Of a stretch of DNA of 64,000 nt, positions 21,703 to 33,535 are shown one piece after another (within the stretch, counting starts at the first letter, position 1; the number at the start of each line of letters is the position of its first letter). The position numbers and the translations under genes are program-made. The stretch spans positions 15,823,193 to 15,887,192 of the forward strand of contig JACGWO010000010.1 of the NCBI GenBank assembly GCA_034509735.1, read 5' to 3'. This DNA comes from Sesamum alatum. Lineage: Eukaryota; Streptophyta; Magnoliopsida; Lamiales; Pedaliaceae. The notes beneath the pieces are model-generated. The model did no database searches. It saw nothing but the letters and a program-made list of their open reading frames with translations, and was not told where the DNA came from.

Positions 21703-22957
21703 GGCATCCCTGTTGCTCCGATTGGACCGAGCAAAGGGAAAGGGAAGGCCTGTGGTTCTCAGCGGTCCAAGGCAAATGATGACTGCATGCATTGCCAAGG
21801 GAAAGGGCATTGGAAGAGGGAGTGTCCACAACTCCTCTCCAACCCAGGTGTGTTTGTGGTTGAAGTTAATATGATTACTAATTCTGCTTCATGGGTATTA
21901 GATACCGGGTGTGGTGCTCACATCTGCAATGATTTGCAGGCACTGCAAAGAAGCAGAAGGCTAACCAAGGATGAGATGATCCTGAGGCTAGGCAATGGCA
22001 AGGCCGTTGCTGCGGAGGCCGTAGGATCACTAGAGTTAGCCATTAGTAGTCATGTTAGGATTGTACTGAACGACCGTTTCTATGTACCTAGCATGATTAA
22101 AACATTATCTCCATCCCGGTCCTTGATAAGGAGGGATATGAATTTACCATCAATAAAAACGATTTTTTCATTATCAAAGATGGTATTTCTCATTTGCTTG
22201 GTACATTGGTCAACGGTCTGTACATACTTCAACAGTCTAATTGGATTATGACTGCAGAACACAAACGAAAACGTGATGATCATAATAACGCAGAGATATG
22301 GCATGCGAGGTTAGGTCATATCTCTAAGGATAGGATAAGAAGGTTGGTGGACTCAAAGAGTCTAGAAATAGACGATTTGGACAACCTACCGACCTGCGAA
22401 TCCTGTCTAAAGGGAAAGATGACCAAGAAACCCTTTGTTGGACAAAGTACGCTAGCCAGTGGTCTGTTGGATTTGATCCATACAGATGTCTGTGGTCCAC
22501 TAAATACTCAGGCTAGAGGTGAGTACTCATACTTCATAACCTTTACCGATGATCACTCACGGTATGGTTATGTTTACCTGATGAGGTACAAGTCTGAAGC
22601 CTTTGGAAGGTTTAAGGAATACAGACTTGAAGTAGAGAACCAAACCGGTCGAAAGATCAAAGCCCTTCGATCGGACCGAGGTGGAGAGTATTTGAGTGGT
22701 GAGTTTACTGATTATCTAAAAGAGAATGGGATTCTCTCTCAGTGGACCCTCCTGGAACACCGCAGCTTAATGGTGTGTCTGAAAGGAGGAACCGGACCTT
22801 GTTGGACATGGTCCGATCCATGATGAGTTTTACCGAACTCCCCCTTTCCTTCTGGGGATACGCTCTTGAGACGGCAGCCAAAGTTTTGAACTTGACGCCA
22901 TCTAAAAGGGTATCCCAGACGCCATATGAGATATGTCATGGCAAGCCTGCCTCCTAA
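21703..22957 (+). pseudogene. copia zinc knuckle, protease and integrase, element A
   Basis: Coding resumes after the nested LTR with the zinc knuckle CMHCQGKGHWKREC (CX2CX4HX4C), protease with an intact DTG (WVLDTGCGAHIC) and integrase (HARLGH, CESCLKGKM; D in HTDVCGPL, D in SDRGGEYL, E in NGVSERRNR). Breaks: a frame change near 22100-22190 between protease and integrase, loss of one C near 22749 in the integrase core (QWTLLEH instead of QWTPPGT), and TAA at 22955-22957 replacing a Cys codon. It would process the polyprotein and integrate cDNA if intact. Confidence 0.88.
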
Positions 22958-22963
22958 AAATAC

Positions 22964-24540
22964 TTGAAAATGTGGGGTTGCCCCGCATATGTCAAGAGAT
23001 TAATGGGAGATAAACTGGACTCAAGGTCTAGTTTATGCAGGTTCATCGGCTATCCGAAAGAAACTGCGGGGTATTATTTCTATGATCCCTCCGAGAAAAA
23101 GGTTTTTGTCTCGCGAAACGCAGTGTTCTTGGAAAAAGGTTTTCCATCGGATAGTCGACGCGATGAGGTGCTCCTTGAGGAATCAAGTGAGGAACCCCAA
23201 GAGGCGGCAGTGACATCTGAGCCTGAAGTTCCCACTGATATTGTTCCAGTCCTCCGTAGGTCGGCTAGAGTATCCCATGCACCTGATAGGTATGGATTTC
23301 TGGGCCTGACCAGTCAGTTGGATAATGATCCAAAGACGTACGGAGAAGCGATGTCGGACATCGATTCGGACAAGTGGCTTGAGGCCATGAAATCCGAGAT
23401 GGACTCGATGGGTACAAACAAGGTTTGGACCCTAGCAGATCCACCAAAAGGGGTTAAACCCGAAGCTGGAACATACGTTTTGATGAAGTCATACGGGGAT
23501 ATGATTTCATCAAGAACGAGTCCGATCCTTGTGTATACAAGAAGATCAGTGGGAGCTCAGTTGCGTTTCTGGTGCTTTACGTGGATGACATCTTGCTCAT
23601 TGGGAATGATGCTAAGATGTTGGGTACCACTAAAGTTTGGTTGTCAACACAATTCTCCATGAAGGATATGGGCGAGGCATCCTACATCCTTGGCATCAAG
23701 ATCTACAGGGATAGATCTAAAAGGATGTTAGGAATGGCCCAGTCCTCGTACATTGAGAAAGTCTTGAAGAGATTCAAGATGGACAACTCAAAACGAGGAT
23801 TCCTTCCTATGAGGCATGGAATTAAGTTATCCAAGAAGCAGTCTCCTAAGATTGATGAGGAGCTTAAACGGATGTTGGACATCCCCTATGCTTCAGCCGT
23901 AGGCAGCATACAGTATGTTGTTCAATGCACTAGACCTGATGTGGCTTTCGCTTTGAGCGTAACAAGTCGATATCAGTCGTGTGCCGGGGAGGCACACTGG
24001 AGTGCAGTCAAGACTATCCTGAAGTACCTGAAAAAGGACTAAGGACATGTTCTTGATCTACGGCAGTGGAGAGTTGATACTGGAAGGCTAATAGCAACAC
24101 TAGCTTCCAGTCGGATGACGATGATGCCAAGTCTCAGTATGGTTTTGTATTTAGACTAAATGGTGGCGTGGTTACTTGGAAGAATTCCAAGTAGGCTACC
24201 ACGACGGACTCCACCATAGAGTTTTGAATACATAGCGGCTTTGGAAGCTGCTAAGGAGTGGTTTGGTTGATGAGCTACATCCAAGGGTTGGATGTAGTAC
24301 CTAGCATTCCTAAGCCTATAATTATCTTTTATGATAACAACGGGGCGATAGCGCTAGCAAAGGAACCGAGATCTCATCACGATCCAAGCATATTCTTAGA
24401 TGCTACCATCTACTTAGAGAGATGGATAGCAGGACTGACGTTCGGTTGAACCGAGTCAGCTCCGCAGAAAACATAGCAGATCCACTTGCTAAGCCCATGT
24501 CGCAAGTTGCCCATACTCACCATCTGAGTAAGAGGTTCGA
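22964..24540 (+). pseudogene. copia RT/RNase H with RT N-terminal deletion, element A
   Basis: After the end of integrase the frame reads GVKP directly into EAGTYV at 23459, whereas B and C have the RT fingers (VGCKWVYK to IYGLKQAS) between these points. About 340 bp are therefore missing, and the lost part includes the first catalytic Asp region (QMDVKTA). The YVDD box and thumb remain (23572-24042), ended by one extra A in a run at ~24030. RNase H persists as fragments (24060-24450: FYDNNGAIA). A could not reverse transcribe itself even without its frameshifts. Confidence 0.88.
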
Positions 24541-24566
24541 GGTCAATGGGTGATTGGCTTTAGGTC

Positions 24567-24577
24567 AAGTGGGAGAT
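24567..24577 (+). other. polypurine tract, element A
   Basis: AAGTGGGAGAT directly precedes the 3' LTR. Identical in B and C. Confidence 0.85.
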
Positions 24578-26798
24578 TGTTGGAATAGGTGACCAGAAAG
24601 CCAATAGGTTTGGCAATTTGTAACCTATCCGACAACTTGATGTGAATGTAATATTATTATGTGATGAATAAGATGAGTGTTCGTCACCAATGGTACCTTC
24701 TTTGTTGCGCTCATCTCACATTTGTTAAACCGGTGTTTAACTTATATCGCAACAAAGCCCACAGACCATGGATAACAACTCGTGCAGTTGGGCCACGCAT
24801 TGGATGGTGGTCATGAAACCAACTGATTAAGAGTTGGGTCTGAAACGTTCCAAGTCGAGGACCTCGAGACAGGGCATCGAGAGTCCTTTGAGACTTGCGT
24901 CAAGACTCGTGTTCATTAAATGAGTGCCGTGTTTCATCGGCGACAGGCGTGGGACGCCTACACGATCTTGATGGGTTGGTCGACTGGGGTCGAGCCGACT
25001 GGACTGACTCGCGGGGATCATCATATGGAAGCCTTGGAGGCTTGGTCGGTATGATTGGTTTTCCCCGGTTCCGATAGTACGGGAGTAATCCTCAGACTTG
25101 AGGAATCATGGCAGTCGCGTGCACAGGACGGCTGTATCTTGGATCTGGCGAGAGGTAATCATTCTGTAAGATGATTATCATAAGCCTTGTCCAGTGCAGT
25201 CGGAATGTGTAGCGAGGACGGTGGATTCCAAGAAGAGGATCCGTCCCCTGTCAGTATGTGACAGAGGTATCTCCTATGCACTCGGAGACACGTTCATGCT
25301 GTTTGAAGCTGTGGCCACAGTGGTTGGTCGAACAGGGAATGGTTTCCTATGTCGACACAATGAAGCATACGTGGTCTCGAGTATTAAGAATAGATGCCTA
25401 GTCAAGGATGGGAACCGACGCCTAATTCCATACCCTAGACTAAGGCCGGGAGACGGTAGACGGAAGGATCGCACCCGTACGGAATCGACGCCTAAATATC
25501 CACGCCAATTCACCTAGTCTCTAGTGCCATGGACCGTTGCTAGACGGCCACCCATGGTAACGGACCCTTGTGGGACACGGGCCCAAGTCTAGCTGAGGGT
25601 GAACCTAAAGGGTCACACACAAAATCACCAAGGAGGTTGAGAGATCGACTTGGAGTCAATCTCGAAGGATAAAATAAGTAATTGGATTACTTAAGGGAAA
25701 GTCCATTGGATGGACCGGCCGATATTGTATCGGGCTTTCATTTAATCGGTAAATTGGATTTTCGATTAAATATGAAAAGTTGAGATGTTGAGACGTTGGA
25801 TCTTTCAATTGGATTAAAAGATCAACGGGAATAATTTAAGTGGACATTAAATTGGATTTAATATTGGGTTCGTCGTAATTGGATTACGATAAAACCCGGT
25901 CCGTTAAATTATACCCGAGAGGAGAAATAATTCCTAATTTGGAATAGGAAGAAGTTGGACTTCTTCCCTTAATTAAACATGGCCGACATGCTCCCTTGGA
26001 GGAAGCAAAATCTGCCATGTTGCATGCTAGGTGGTATATTGACTTGTCTCTTTTGGAAAGAGACAAATCAACTCCAATCAAGCTCTTCCCTTTTGGTATG
26101 ATTTGATCATACCATAAATTTTGGTAGGCTTGATTGAAGAATTGATGGTGATTGATTGAAATGAATCTAGACATCCTTGGATGAACCTAGACACATTCCA
26201 ATAATCACATTAATTATGTATATATATTAGAATATACAACACCTAGCATAAGTAATTCATCTTTTTCTAGGAAAAAGAGAAGACAAAAATTCTCTCCTCT
26301 CTCTCAAAATTTCGTGCTCCCTCCCTCTCTTACACTTGTGTTCTTCACTTGATTTTAAATCAAGAAAAAGAACAAAGTAAGTTTAAGAGAACACTAATTC
26401 ATAGCGTTCTTCTCTTAAACCGATTCCTTCCTAAACTCGTTTTTTTCTAGCAAGAAGAACGTGTGTTTCTTCCGGTGTGGTGTGGATCACCTTTGGAGAA
26501 TCCATACGTTTGGATTTCGTGAGCATTCTGGAGAAGATACAACGCTAGTAGCCAGGAGCATACGCTAAACAATCAAAGGTAATGGTTTATTACGCTTTGA
26601 TTGATTTCATTTGTATATCTATGCCCTATGTGTTTAAATATATGTTTTAATATTTACACATCCTACATCGAACGCCCGGTTGAGCACCCAAGGGTACACC
26701 CCTTGGGATTCGCGTATTTTGAATTTTATTTAAATTTACGCAATTTCTCGCCTTTCTCGCTTCCGTTCGCGCTCCCGGGCGGATCCGCTTGTCCTTCA
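24578..26798 (+). repeat. 3' LTR of element A
   Basis: 2221 bp, nearly identical to 15013-17241, followed by the target duplication CCGAT and then by the continuation of B's protease. Confidence 0.95.
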
Positions 26799-26803
26799 CC
26801 GAT

Positions 26804-27719
26804 ATCCAATACCCATGAAGCTAAATTAGTTATCATGTTTACTTCAACCACAAACATACGTGGGTTGGAGATGAGTTGTGGGCACTCCCTCTTACAATGC
26901 CCCTTCCCTTGCAATGCATGCAGACATTATTTGCCTTGGACAGCTGAGAACCACGAGCCTTCCCTTTCCCTTTGCTCGGTCCCATCGGAGCAACAGGGAT
27001 GCCCGGAGCGCGAGCAGGAGCCGCAACCGTCTTCCCTTTTTCCTTCTTCCTCTTCCAGCATCCGGCCCTCTTGCCATTCGCCTTGGAGGCCGAAGCCTCT
27101 CCTATCAATACCGCCGACGCTGACTTTTGGGTCGTTGCCGCGTATTGGACCAGCATGTTGATCAACTCATGAATAGACTTCTCAAGTCCATTCATGTTGC
27201 AGTTTACAAAAAACGGGTCATAGGATGGAGGAAGCGACTGGAGGATCACATCAATGTACGTGTCATTGTTAAGCCCAGCTTTAAGGTCCTCGAGTTTCTC
27301 CACTAGGGAGAGCATCTTGACCCCATGACTTTGTACAGACGCTTCTTCAGCAAGCTTGGTGCCGAAGAATGCTTTTGTGGCGGCATATCTAATATGCCTG
27401 TCCGGAACCGCATAAACCTCGTTCATGCGGAGCATTATGGCGGAGACGCTGTCCAACCTTCATACTGCTTATGGATGTCGTTAGACATTGAAGCCAGTAT
27501 GACATTGCGTACTTTCCGGTTGTCCTCATGCAATTTCTCGAACGTCAAACATTCTTCTAGTGTGGACCCCTCCGGTAAGTCGCTCGGCGGGCGCTCGTCC
27601 AAGACGTAGCCTTGGTTCTCGAAATCGAAGACAATCCTCAGGTTTCTTAGCCAGTCTGAGTAGTTCGTTCCGTTGAATTTATTAGTCTCAAGTACCATAG
27701 TTAATGGATTCTCAGACAT
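26804..27719 (-). pseudogene. copia gag and start of protease, element B
   Basis: On the minus strand the start MSENPLTMVLETNKFNG lies at 27719. The gag continues in two frames (27435-27719, then 26839-27456) that meet near 27450, where a frameshift replaces the QYERLD series. The knuckle region reads CMHCKGRGIVRGS and is frame-disturbed. The protease active site is altered (WVLDIG in place of WVLDTG) just where element A is inserted (TSD 26799-26803). Together with 12029-15012 this is one gag-pol gene split by A. Confidence 0.88.
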
Positions 27720-28159
27720 ATCTACATTAATGAAAATGTAAAGCAGAAATTGGCAGATGATGGTAATATTATTGTTCAAGTTGAAGACTTGGTCTTTTAG
27801 TCTTTAAGCCTTCCACTATTTATACGAAAGTCCGCCACTCTCAAGCGGAGTTTCGGGAAACCATTTCCTAGTGGGCTCGGGATCCACAAGTGTAATCTCC
27901 ATGCCCCGCTTTTACGATTCACATGAAGAAGACCTCGTGGGAGATATCCAATATCATTCTCATCCAATGAGATTCTCAAGATATTTTGCCTCACCTATTC
28001 GCATGGTTCCGAGGACTCCAAGCGAACCATGTTACTCAGTGTTGGGCCCGACCCATCAACCAAATTATGCCTCAAACTGTCGCCCCCCACAACTCGTGAG
28101 ACAGGGAAACAACGAGTGCAGTCTTTTTGTTCACAACAATGGTGCAGCTTTCCCTTAGT

Positions 28160-28192
28160 CCAAGTGTCCCACGATCGTGAAACCACACTTGG
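28160..28192 (-). ncRNA. leader stem-loop with self-complementary loop, element B
   Basis: On the minus strand CCAAGTGT pairs with ACACTTGG (8 bp) around a 17-nt loop containing CACGATCGTG, a perfect 10-nt palindrome. It lies ~441 nt before gag, the same distance as in A and C. The loop core differs from A and C (CACGAGTCGTG) but remains self-complementary. Confidence 0.6.
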
Positions 28193-29114
28193 GTAGTGGT
28201 AGCTTCCTCACCACATTGCTGTGGATGGAAGGCTCGGACAAATCAAAATACCATTTTGATCCAAGTCCGTTCTGGGCCTAATATTTAATTTGGTCCTACC
28301 AAATGAAAGTTTGTGTATGACCGAGACCTCATCACATTATGGTGTTTTAGCATGCATAAATATCCAATATTGAAAGCGATAAATAAATACACCGCTTGCA
28401 GAAAACATAGCATACCCCTGTTAGGATGATCACAAGCCCAACCTATGCGACCCATTGAGCCCCCAGTGACTCTATGGTCTGTCTAGGGTGGTCCTAAATT
28501 ATTACAAAATAATATACCTATTGTCATTCCAATGGGCCTTGTAATGCTCTTGTTTCACGCCTTGATGCTCCACCTTGGGGTCTCTGACCCCATATGCTTG
28601 TTAAAATCAAAACCTCACCAATCCTAACTACTCTCATTACAATTGAAAGTAATACATCGGTAATAACAACAAGCCTTAACATCATGAAGATAAAAATACG
28701 GGAGATTATAGTCCCAAAAACAAGAGGCACGCAGGCCCCACCCAACAGAAATTAAATGATCATACATTCATCCATACACAAGGTCTAGGGCTTTTTGTGA
28801 TCATCCCATGTTGATTCCATCAACGCACATAACACAATTATTCCAAATAATCATGCATTAAACAAATGGATATTCCAAATATCCAAGTGATGTCCAACAT
28901 CACAAAAGCATAAATATATAAAAAATATGCAAAATTCAAATTTCAAATTTAATGGACATTACAAACAATGCATCCAATGCATGTATTAATCCCAAATTAA
29001 TTAAGCAAATTTAATCTAAGGAGTAATCCAATTTTCAAATGTGCAAAATTAATACATTTTCAGAATAATGTGCAGAAAATACAGAAAATCAAAATTTCCA
29101 AAAAATGTCGAAAA

Positions 29115-29245
29115 ACAGCACAAAACGGCCCAGTCGTTGTGCCTGCCGGCCAGCCGCGCGCACAGGGCAACATGCGCGCGCGTGCTCTGTGCCGCGCTGG
29201 CCTCGGCCGGCAGGGGCGGCAGCCAACCGCTGACGTTGCTGTCCA
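29115..29245 (-). other. GC-rich island in the leader of B
   Basis: A block with GCCGGCCAGCCGCGCGC and CGCGCGCGTGCTC runs, in an AT-rich leader. It occupies the position of the GC islands of A (17505-17625) and C (37255-37795), with short stretches in common (GCCCTGTGCGCGCGGC). Confidence 0.6.
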
Positions 29246-29490
29246 AAATATATTTTTTTTTTCATGTTTTTCAACATCATTTTTCAGCACAAAATAGTAA
29301 TAATATTCTGAAAATAAGCATGCAATTTTAGATCTAATCTAATAAAAATAAGCATGCCAAAACTCCATCAAATTCAAATAATTGAATCATCATATTATTC
29401 ACATATTTATGTAATCTAACATGCTATTAAAGCCATAAAAGCAAGTAGATCATGCCAAGCACATAGATCTATGCCCCTTACATCGAACCG

Positions 29491-29503
29491 GGCTCTGATA
29501 CCA
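29491..29503 (-). other. primer binding site (tRNA-iMet), element B
   Basis: On the minus strand TGGTATCAGAGCC lies 2 nt inside the 5' LTR (29506). Confidence 0.88.
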
Positions 29504-29505
29504 CT

Positions 29506-29676
29506 TGAAGGACAAGCGGATCCGCCCGGGAGCGCAAGCGGAAGGTAGAAAATCGAAAAACATAAAATTAAATCTCATATAAGGCGAAATCCCAAAGGGT
29601 GTACCCTTGGGTGCTCAACCGGGCGTACGATGTAGGATATGTTAAAGTTAAAAGCATACTTATAACACATAGGGCA
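29506..29676 (-). repeat. 5' LTR of element B, first part (continues 39970-40569)
   Basis: It starts TGAAGGACAAGCGG on the plus strand and matches 9796-9966. It is interrupted at 29676 by element C (target GGGCA) and continues after C. Confidence 0.9.
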
Positions 29677-31657
29677 TGAAAGAAATTGTGGATCGTCCCG
29701 GGAAAAGCGCGAATGCGGAAGCGCGGTATAATTAAAATTAAATATGGAATTTAAACATGCTTTTAAATTAAAGAACACGTTTCAAAGGGTGTGCCTTTGA
29801 AATTCCCGGGTGTTCGGTGTATCTCATGAATAATAAAACATAAAAGAATCATGGAGGCCATAGGGTAGAAAATTAAAAGGGACGAAAATCATAAACGAGA
29901 CCTACCCGTTGTCGTTTTCGTCTTCAACGGCTACACGCGCTGTTCCCCGTTTTGCACCAAGATCTCGTTCTTGAGACCCTCCAAATCGTGACACACGATC
30001 CACCCACGTATCTTGCACGTCGTGCTAGCAACGAACAAGTTTATATTTTGGAGTGGATGAATCAACAACACATTATGAATTAATTGTATTGATTCATCAA
30101 GTTCTAATGTTCCAAGAACAAGAGAACAAAGAAACAATTTCTTGGAGTGTGTAGAGAGAGAGGGCGGACGAGAGAAGGAGAGAGAGAGCCGAAAAGTGTG
30201 TGTGTGTTGTGTGTGTGTTGGAGTTTCATCATCCTTCAACTTGTAGGATGCTAGGGGTTTATATAGAAGAGGAGTCTAATCCTCTTTAAACTCCTCTTTC
30301 AAGAACCCTATTTTGACTAGGATTTTGACCTAGTCAAAGTCCTAGTCAAAGTAGTGTTTTGACCTAGTCAAAACAATCCTAGCCATCCATCTCTCCCATT
30401 CATATCACCGTTGATTTAATTTAATTTAATGGAATATTTAAAACCTATTTAAATATTTTCAAGAGGCTAAAATAAATATAAATATTATTTAAGCCCATTA
30501 AATAAATCCCTTTGATAAATCTAATTTATCAATTTAATTCCTTATATCTAATAGAAGGAATTATTTCTCCAAGAAAAAAAAAAGGACCCGATTAAATCCA
30601 ATTTAATCATTCCTTCACTCCAATATTTAATTCCTAATTAAATATCTAAATGTGTGTGGATAGTGTGTGACTCTTTAGGTTCACCTTTCAGCTAGACTTG
30701 GTCGGATTCCTAGAATCCTTCCGTTACCATGGGTGGCCATCTAGCAACGGTCCATGGCACTAGAGACTAGGTGAAATATTCAGGGATGAACATTTAGGCT
30801 CTAATAGTACACTTGTCCTTCTGTCTTCGGTCTCATCACTTAGAGTCTAGGGCACGGAAAATGCAGGTACCCATTTTGGACCTAAGTGTCGGTCTGTCCT
30901 CACTAAACGCCGCAAGGGAATCCTTCCCTTCTGTTCACTGTGGCCACAGTTTTAGGGACAAGACCTGGAGTATACATGAGACTCAACTGCCAAAACCTAT
31001 TGACAGGAGACAGATCCTTTCTTGGAAACTACTGTCACTTTGCACACCAGAACTGTACTAGACATGGCTTATGACTACCAAAGAGAATTCTGGCAATCTC
31101 TCACCATATCTAAGATACAGCCCTAACGTACAGGTAAACTGAGCAATTCCTCAAGTCAAAGGACTTGGCCTGTACCGTTGGAACCGGGAATACACGTCAT
31201 ACCTTGCTGACCATACTCAAGGTCCTCCGTAAGACGGTTCCCGCGAGTCACCTCAGTCAGCTGCGTCCTAGCATGCTAACCCACTAACACTGCTTAGACG
31301 ACCCTCGTCACCCGTCGATGAAACACGACAGCAGGTGCTTAGTGCAAGTCTCAAATGGAATCCCGGTACCCATTTTCGGGATTCCTTGACTTGGAGATTT
31401 TCGGACTGATTCGGGAAGACTGATTCCATGGACCTACCTCCAAGCGTAGTCCCAGTCCCCGAAATTGATTCTCAGTCCGTGGGCTTTGTTTGCGTAGTGA
31501 ACAGATATGGAAAACAAATATAAGTGAACACAAACAAAGTGATGCCAAATGAAATTCACTTCTTTATTCATTAATGATTTATCAAACACCTGAAATTGTC
31601 TAGACATAGGTTACATATACCCGCCAAAATTGGCTTACATGGTCACCTATTCTAACA
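29677..31657 (-). repeat. 3' LTR of element C
   Basis: 1981 bp, starting TGAAAGAAATTG and ending TATTCTAACA on the plus strand. It carries the W-box array (30313-30371), a TATA-like TTTATATAG (30258-30266) and (GT)n length differences relative to the other LTR. Confidence 0.95.
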
Positions 31658-31668
31658 ATCTCCCACTT
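31658..31668 (-). other. polypurine tract, element C
   Basis: On the minus strand AAGTGGGAGAT directly precedes the 3' LTR. Confidence 0.8.
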
Positions 31669-31673
31669 GACTC

Positions 31674-32675
31674 TTAAAGCCAATTACCCATATGCCTAAT
31701 CCCCATCTTCTCAAGATGTTGCGTATGAGCACTCTGCGACATAGGCTTTGTCAGCGGGTCTGCTGTGTTGTCTGCTGAGTTGACTCGGTCCATCCGAACG
31801 TCACCTCTTCCTACCATTTCTCTAAGAAGATGGTAGCGTCTAAGAATGTGTTTGGAACGGTGATGAGATCTCGGTTCCTTAGCTTGCGCTATTGCACCGT
31901 TGTTATCACAGAAGATGACAACAGGCTCGGCGATGCTAGGCACCACACCCAACTCTTGGATGTAGTTTCTCATCCAAACCGCTTCCTTAGCAGCTTCTGA
32001 AGCTGCTATGTATTCAGCCTCAGTGGTGGAGTCAGCAGTGGTTGCTTGCTTGGAACTTTTCCAAGCCACTACTCCTCCGTTAAGTTTGAATACATACCCC
32101 GATTGAGACTTGGCATCATCGTCATCAGACTGGAAGCTAGCGTCGCTAAAGCCTTCCAGAATTAGTTCTCCATTGCCATAGACTAGGAACATTTTCTTAG
32201 TCCTCCTTAGGTACTTAAGGATGCCCTTAACGGCATTCCAATGTGCCTCTCCTGCACAGGACTGATATCTGCTAGTCACGCTCAAAGCGTATGCAATGTC
32301 AGGCCTGGTGCAATGGACCGCATATTGGATGCTGCCTACGGCAGAAGCATAGGGGATGACTTTCATCTTTTCAAGTTCCTCATCAGTCTGCGGGGACTGC
32401 TTCTTGGACAACTTGATCCCATGCCTCATTGGAAGGAATCCTCGTTTGGAGTTGTCCATTCGATATCTCTTTAGTACTTTCTCCATATACGAGTTTTGGG
32501 TGAGCCCTAACATCCTTTTAGATCTGTCCCTGACAATCTGGATGCCTAGGATGTAGGACGCTTCACCCAAGTCCTTCATGGAAAACTTGGTTGACAGCCA
32601 TGCTTTCGTGTTTCCTAACATTCTGACGTCATTACCAATGAGCAGAATGTCATCCACGTAAAGCACTAGGAACAC
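31674..32675 (-). CDS. copia RT C-terminal part and RNase H, element C
   Basis: A 333-codon open frame begins MFLVLYVDDILLIGND, which holds the catalytic YVDD of RT, and runs through the RT thumb (GFLPMRHGIKLSKKQSP, RPDIAYALSVTSRYQ) to a complete RNase H (VYGNGELILEGFSDASF, STTEAEYIAASEAAKEAVW, VIFCDNNGAIAQAKEP). It ends 17 bp before the LTR. It is not an independent gene: the first ATG is internal to RT, and a one-base deletion near 32742 separates it from the RT N-terminal frame. No stop or missing key residue was seen within the frame. Confidence 0.92.
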   Translation of the reverse strand: MFLVLYVDDILLIGNDVRMLGNTKAWLSTKFSMKDLGEASYILGIQIVRDRSKRMLGLTQNSYMEKVLKRYRMDNSKRGFLPMRHGIKLSKKQSPQTDEELEKMKVIPYASAVGSIQYAVHCTRPDIAYALSVTSRYQSCAGEAHWNAVKGILKYLRRTKKMFLVYGNGELILEGFSDASFQSDDDDAKSQSGYVFKLNGGVVAWKSSKQATTADSTTEAEYIAASEAAKEAVWMRNYIQELGVVPSIAEPVVIFCDNNGAIAQAKEPRSHHRSKHILRRYHLLREMVGRGDVRMDRVNSADNTADPLTKPMSQSAHTQHLEKMGIRHMGNWL

Positions 32676-33535
32676 TATAGAGTTCTCACTGACCTTCTTG
32701 TATACACAAGGGTCGGATTCGTTTTTGATGAAGTCATATCCCGTATTACTTCATCAAATCGAATGTTCCAACTTCGGGATGCTTGTTTGAGGCCATAGAT
32801 GGACTTCTGGAGACGACAGACCTTCTGTTCTTCTCCAGTGACCGTGAAACCCTCCGGCTGATCCATATAGATCTCTTCTTCAACGAAACCGTTGAGGAAG
32901 GCCGTTTTCACGTCCATCTGCCATATTTCATAGTCATACCATGCTGCTATGGCAAGCAGGATCCGAATGGACTTAGCCATGGCTACTGGCGAGTAGGTAT
33001 CCTCAAAATCGACCCCGGGTCGTTGAGTGTATCCCTTAGCTACAAGCCTAGCCTTAAAGGTTGTGACTTCTCCATCAACGCCGAGTTTGCGCTTGTAGAC
33101 CCACTTACAGCCTACTGGCTTAACACCTTTCGGTGGATCTACAAGTCTCCAAACTTGGTTCTCGCTCATGGAGTCCATTTCGGTCTTCATGGCCTCAAGC
33201 CATTTCCCGGAGTCGATGTCAGACATCGCTTCCCCGTATGTCTTAGGATCGTTATCCAGAAGATCGGTCGCACCTAGAAACCCATATCTCACTGGAGGTC
33301 TGGATTCTCTAGTGGACCTACGGAGGACGGGAACGTCAGTGGTGACTGTGGGCGCTGACTGTATCGGAGCCGGCGGTTCAGGGGCCAGGGCTGGCCTCTC
33401 TTTGAGGTTGTCCTTCATGCCTAGCATGTTGGACTTCTCTAGGTTGGTTAGCCCTTCGGGCGTTAATCCTGAATCCTTTAGGTGAGGATTCCGCGGCTCT
33501 TTCTGATGGCTGAGTTCCATCACTTGATTCCTCAA
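32675..33535 (-). CDS. copia RT N-terminal part, element C
   Basis: The frame carries the integrase-RT linker, the DKWLEAM-like region (SGKWLEAMKTEMDSM) and RT fingers and palm (VGCKWVYKRKLGVDGEV, FKARLVAKGYTQRPGVDFEDTYSPVA, WQMDVKTAFLNGFVEEEIYMDQPEGF, LQKSIYGLKQASRSWN). It overlaps the preceding gag-IN frame by 158 bp. The true frame change from integrase lies within 33378-33535. At its other end loss of one G near 32742 sends it into TSSKTNPTLVYTRRS and a stop, instead of the YDFIKNESDPCVYKK expected from B. Confidence 0.9.
   Translation of the reverse strand: MRNQVMELSHQKEPRNPHLKDSGLTPEGLTNLEKSNMLGMKDNLKERPALAPEPPAPIQSAPTVTTDVPVLRRSTRESRPPVRYGFLGATDLLDNDPKTYGEAMSDIDSGKWLEAMKTEMDSMSENQVWRLVDPPKGVKPVGCKWVYKRKLGVDGEVTTFKARLVAKGYTQRPGVDFEDTYSPVAMAKSIRILLAIAAWYDYEIWQMDVKTAFLNGFVEEEIYMDQPEGFTVTGEEQKVCRLQKSIYGLKQASRSWNIRFDEVIRDMTSSKTNPTLVYTRRSVRTL

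Larger units (their letters stand above)
15013..26798 (+). mobile_element. copia element A, inserted in element B (TSD CCGAT)
   Basis: Paired ~2.2-kb LTRs (15013-17241 and 24578-26798) start TGTTGGAATAGG and end TTGTCCTTCA. Both flanks carry CCGAT (15008-15012 and 26799-26803). A PBS follows the 5' LTR and a PPT precedes the 3' LTR. A lies in the opposite orientation to its host B, although both belong to the same family. The body holds a nested solo LTR at 19646-21697. The two LTRs differ only by scattered single-base changes and small indels, so the insertion is recent. Confidence 0.95.
27720..29490 (-). other. long untranslated leader of element B
   Basis: About 1.77 kb lie between PBS and gag with no credible gene. 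The leader contains the stem-loop at 28160-28192, the second loop motif at 28087-28102 and a GC-rich island at about 29115-29245. All three recur at matching positions in A and C. Confidence 0.7.

Noticed and set aside
32783..33277. 164-codon plus-strand frame over RT of element C
   Set aside because: It is antisense to the RT coding frame, whose motifs are clear; no domain of its own.
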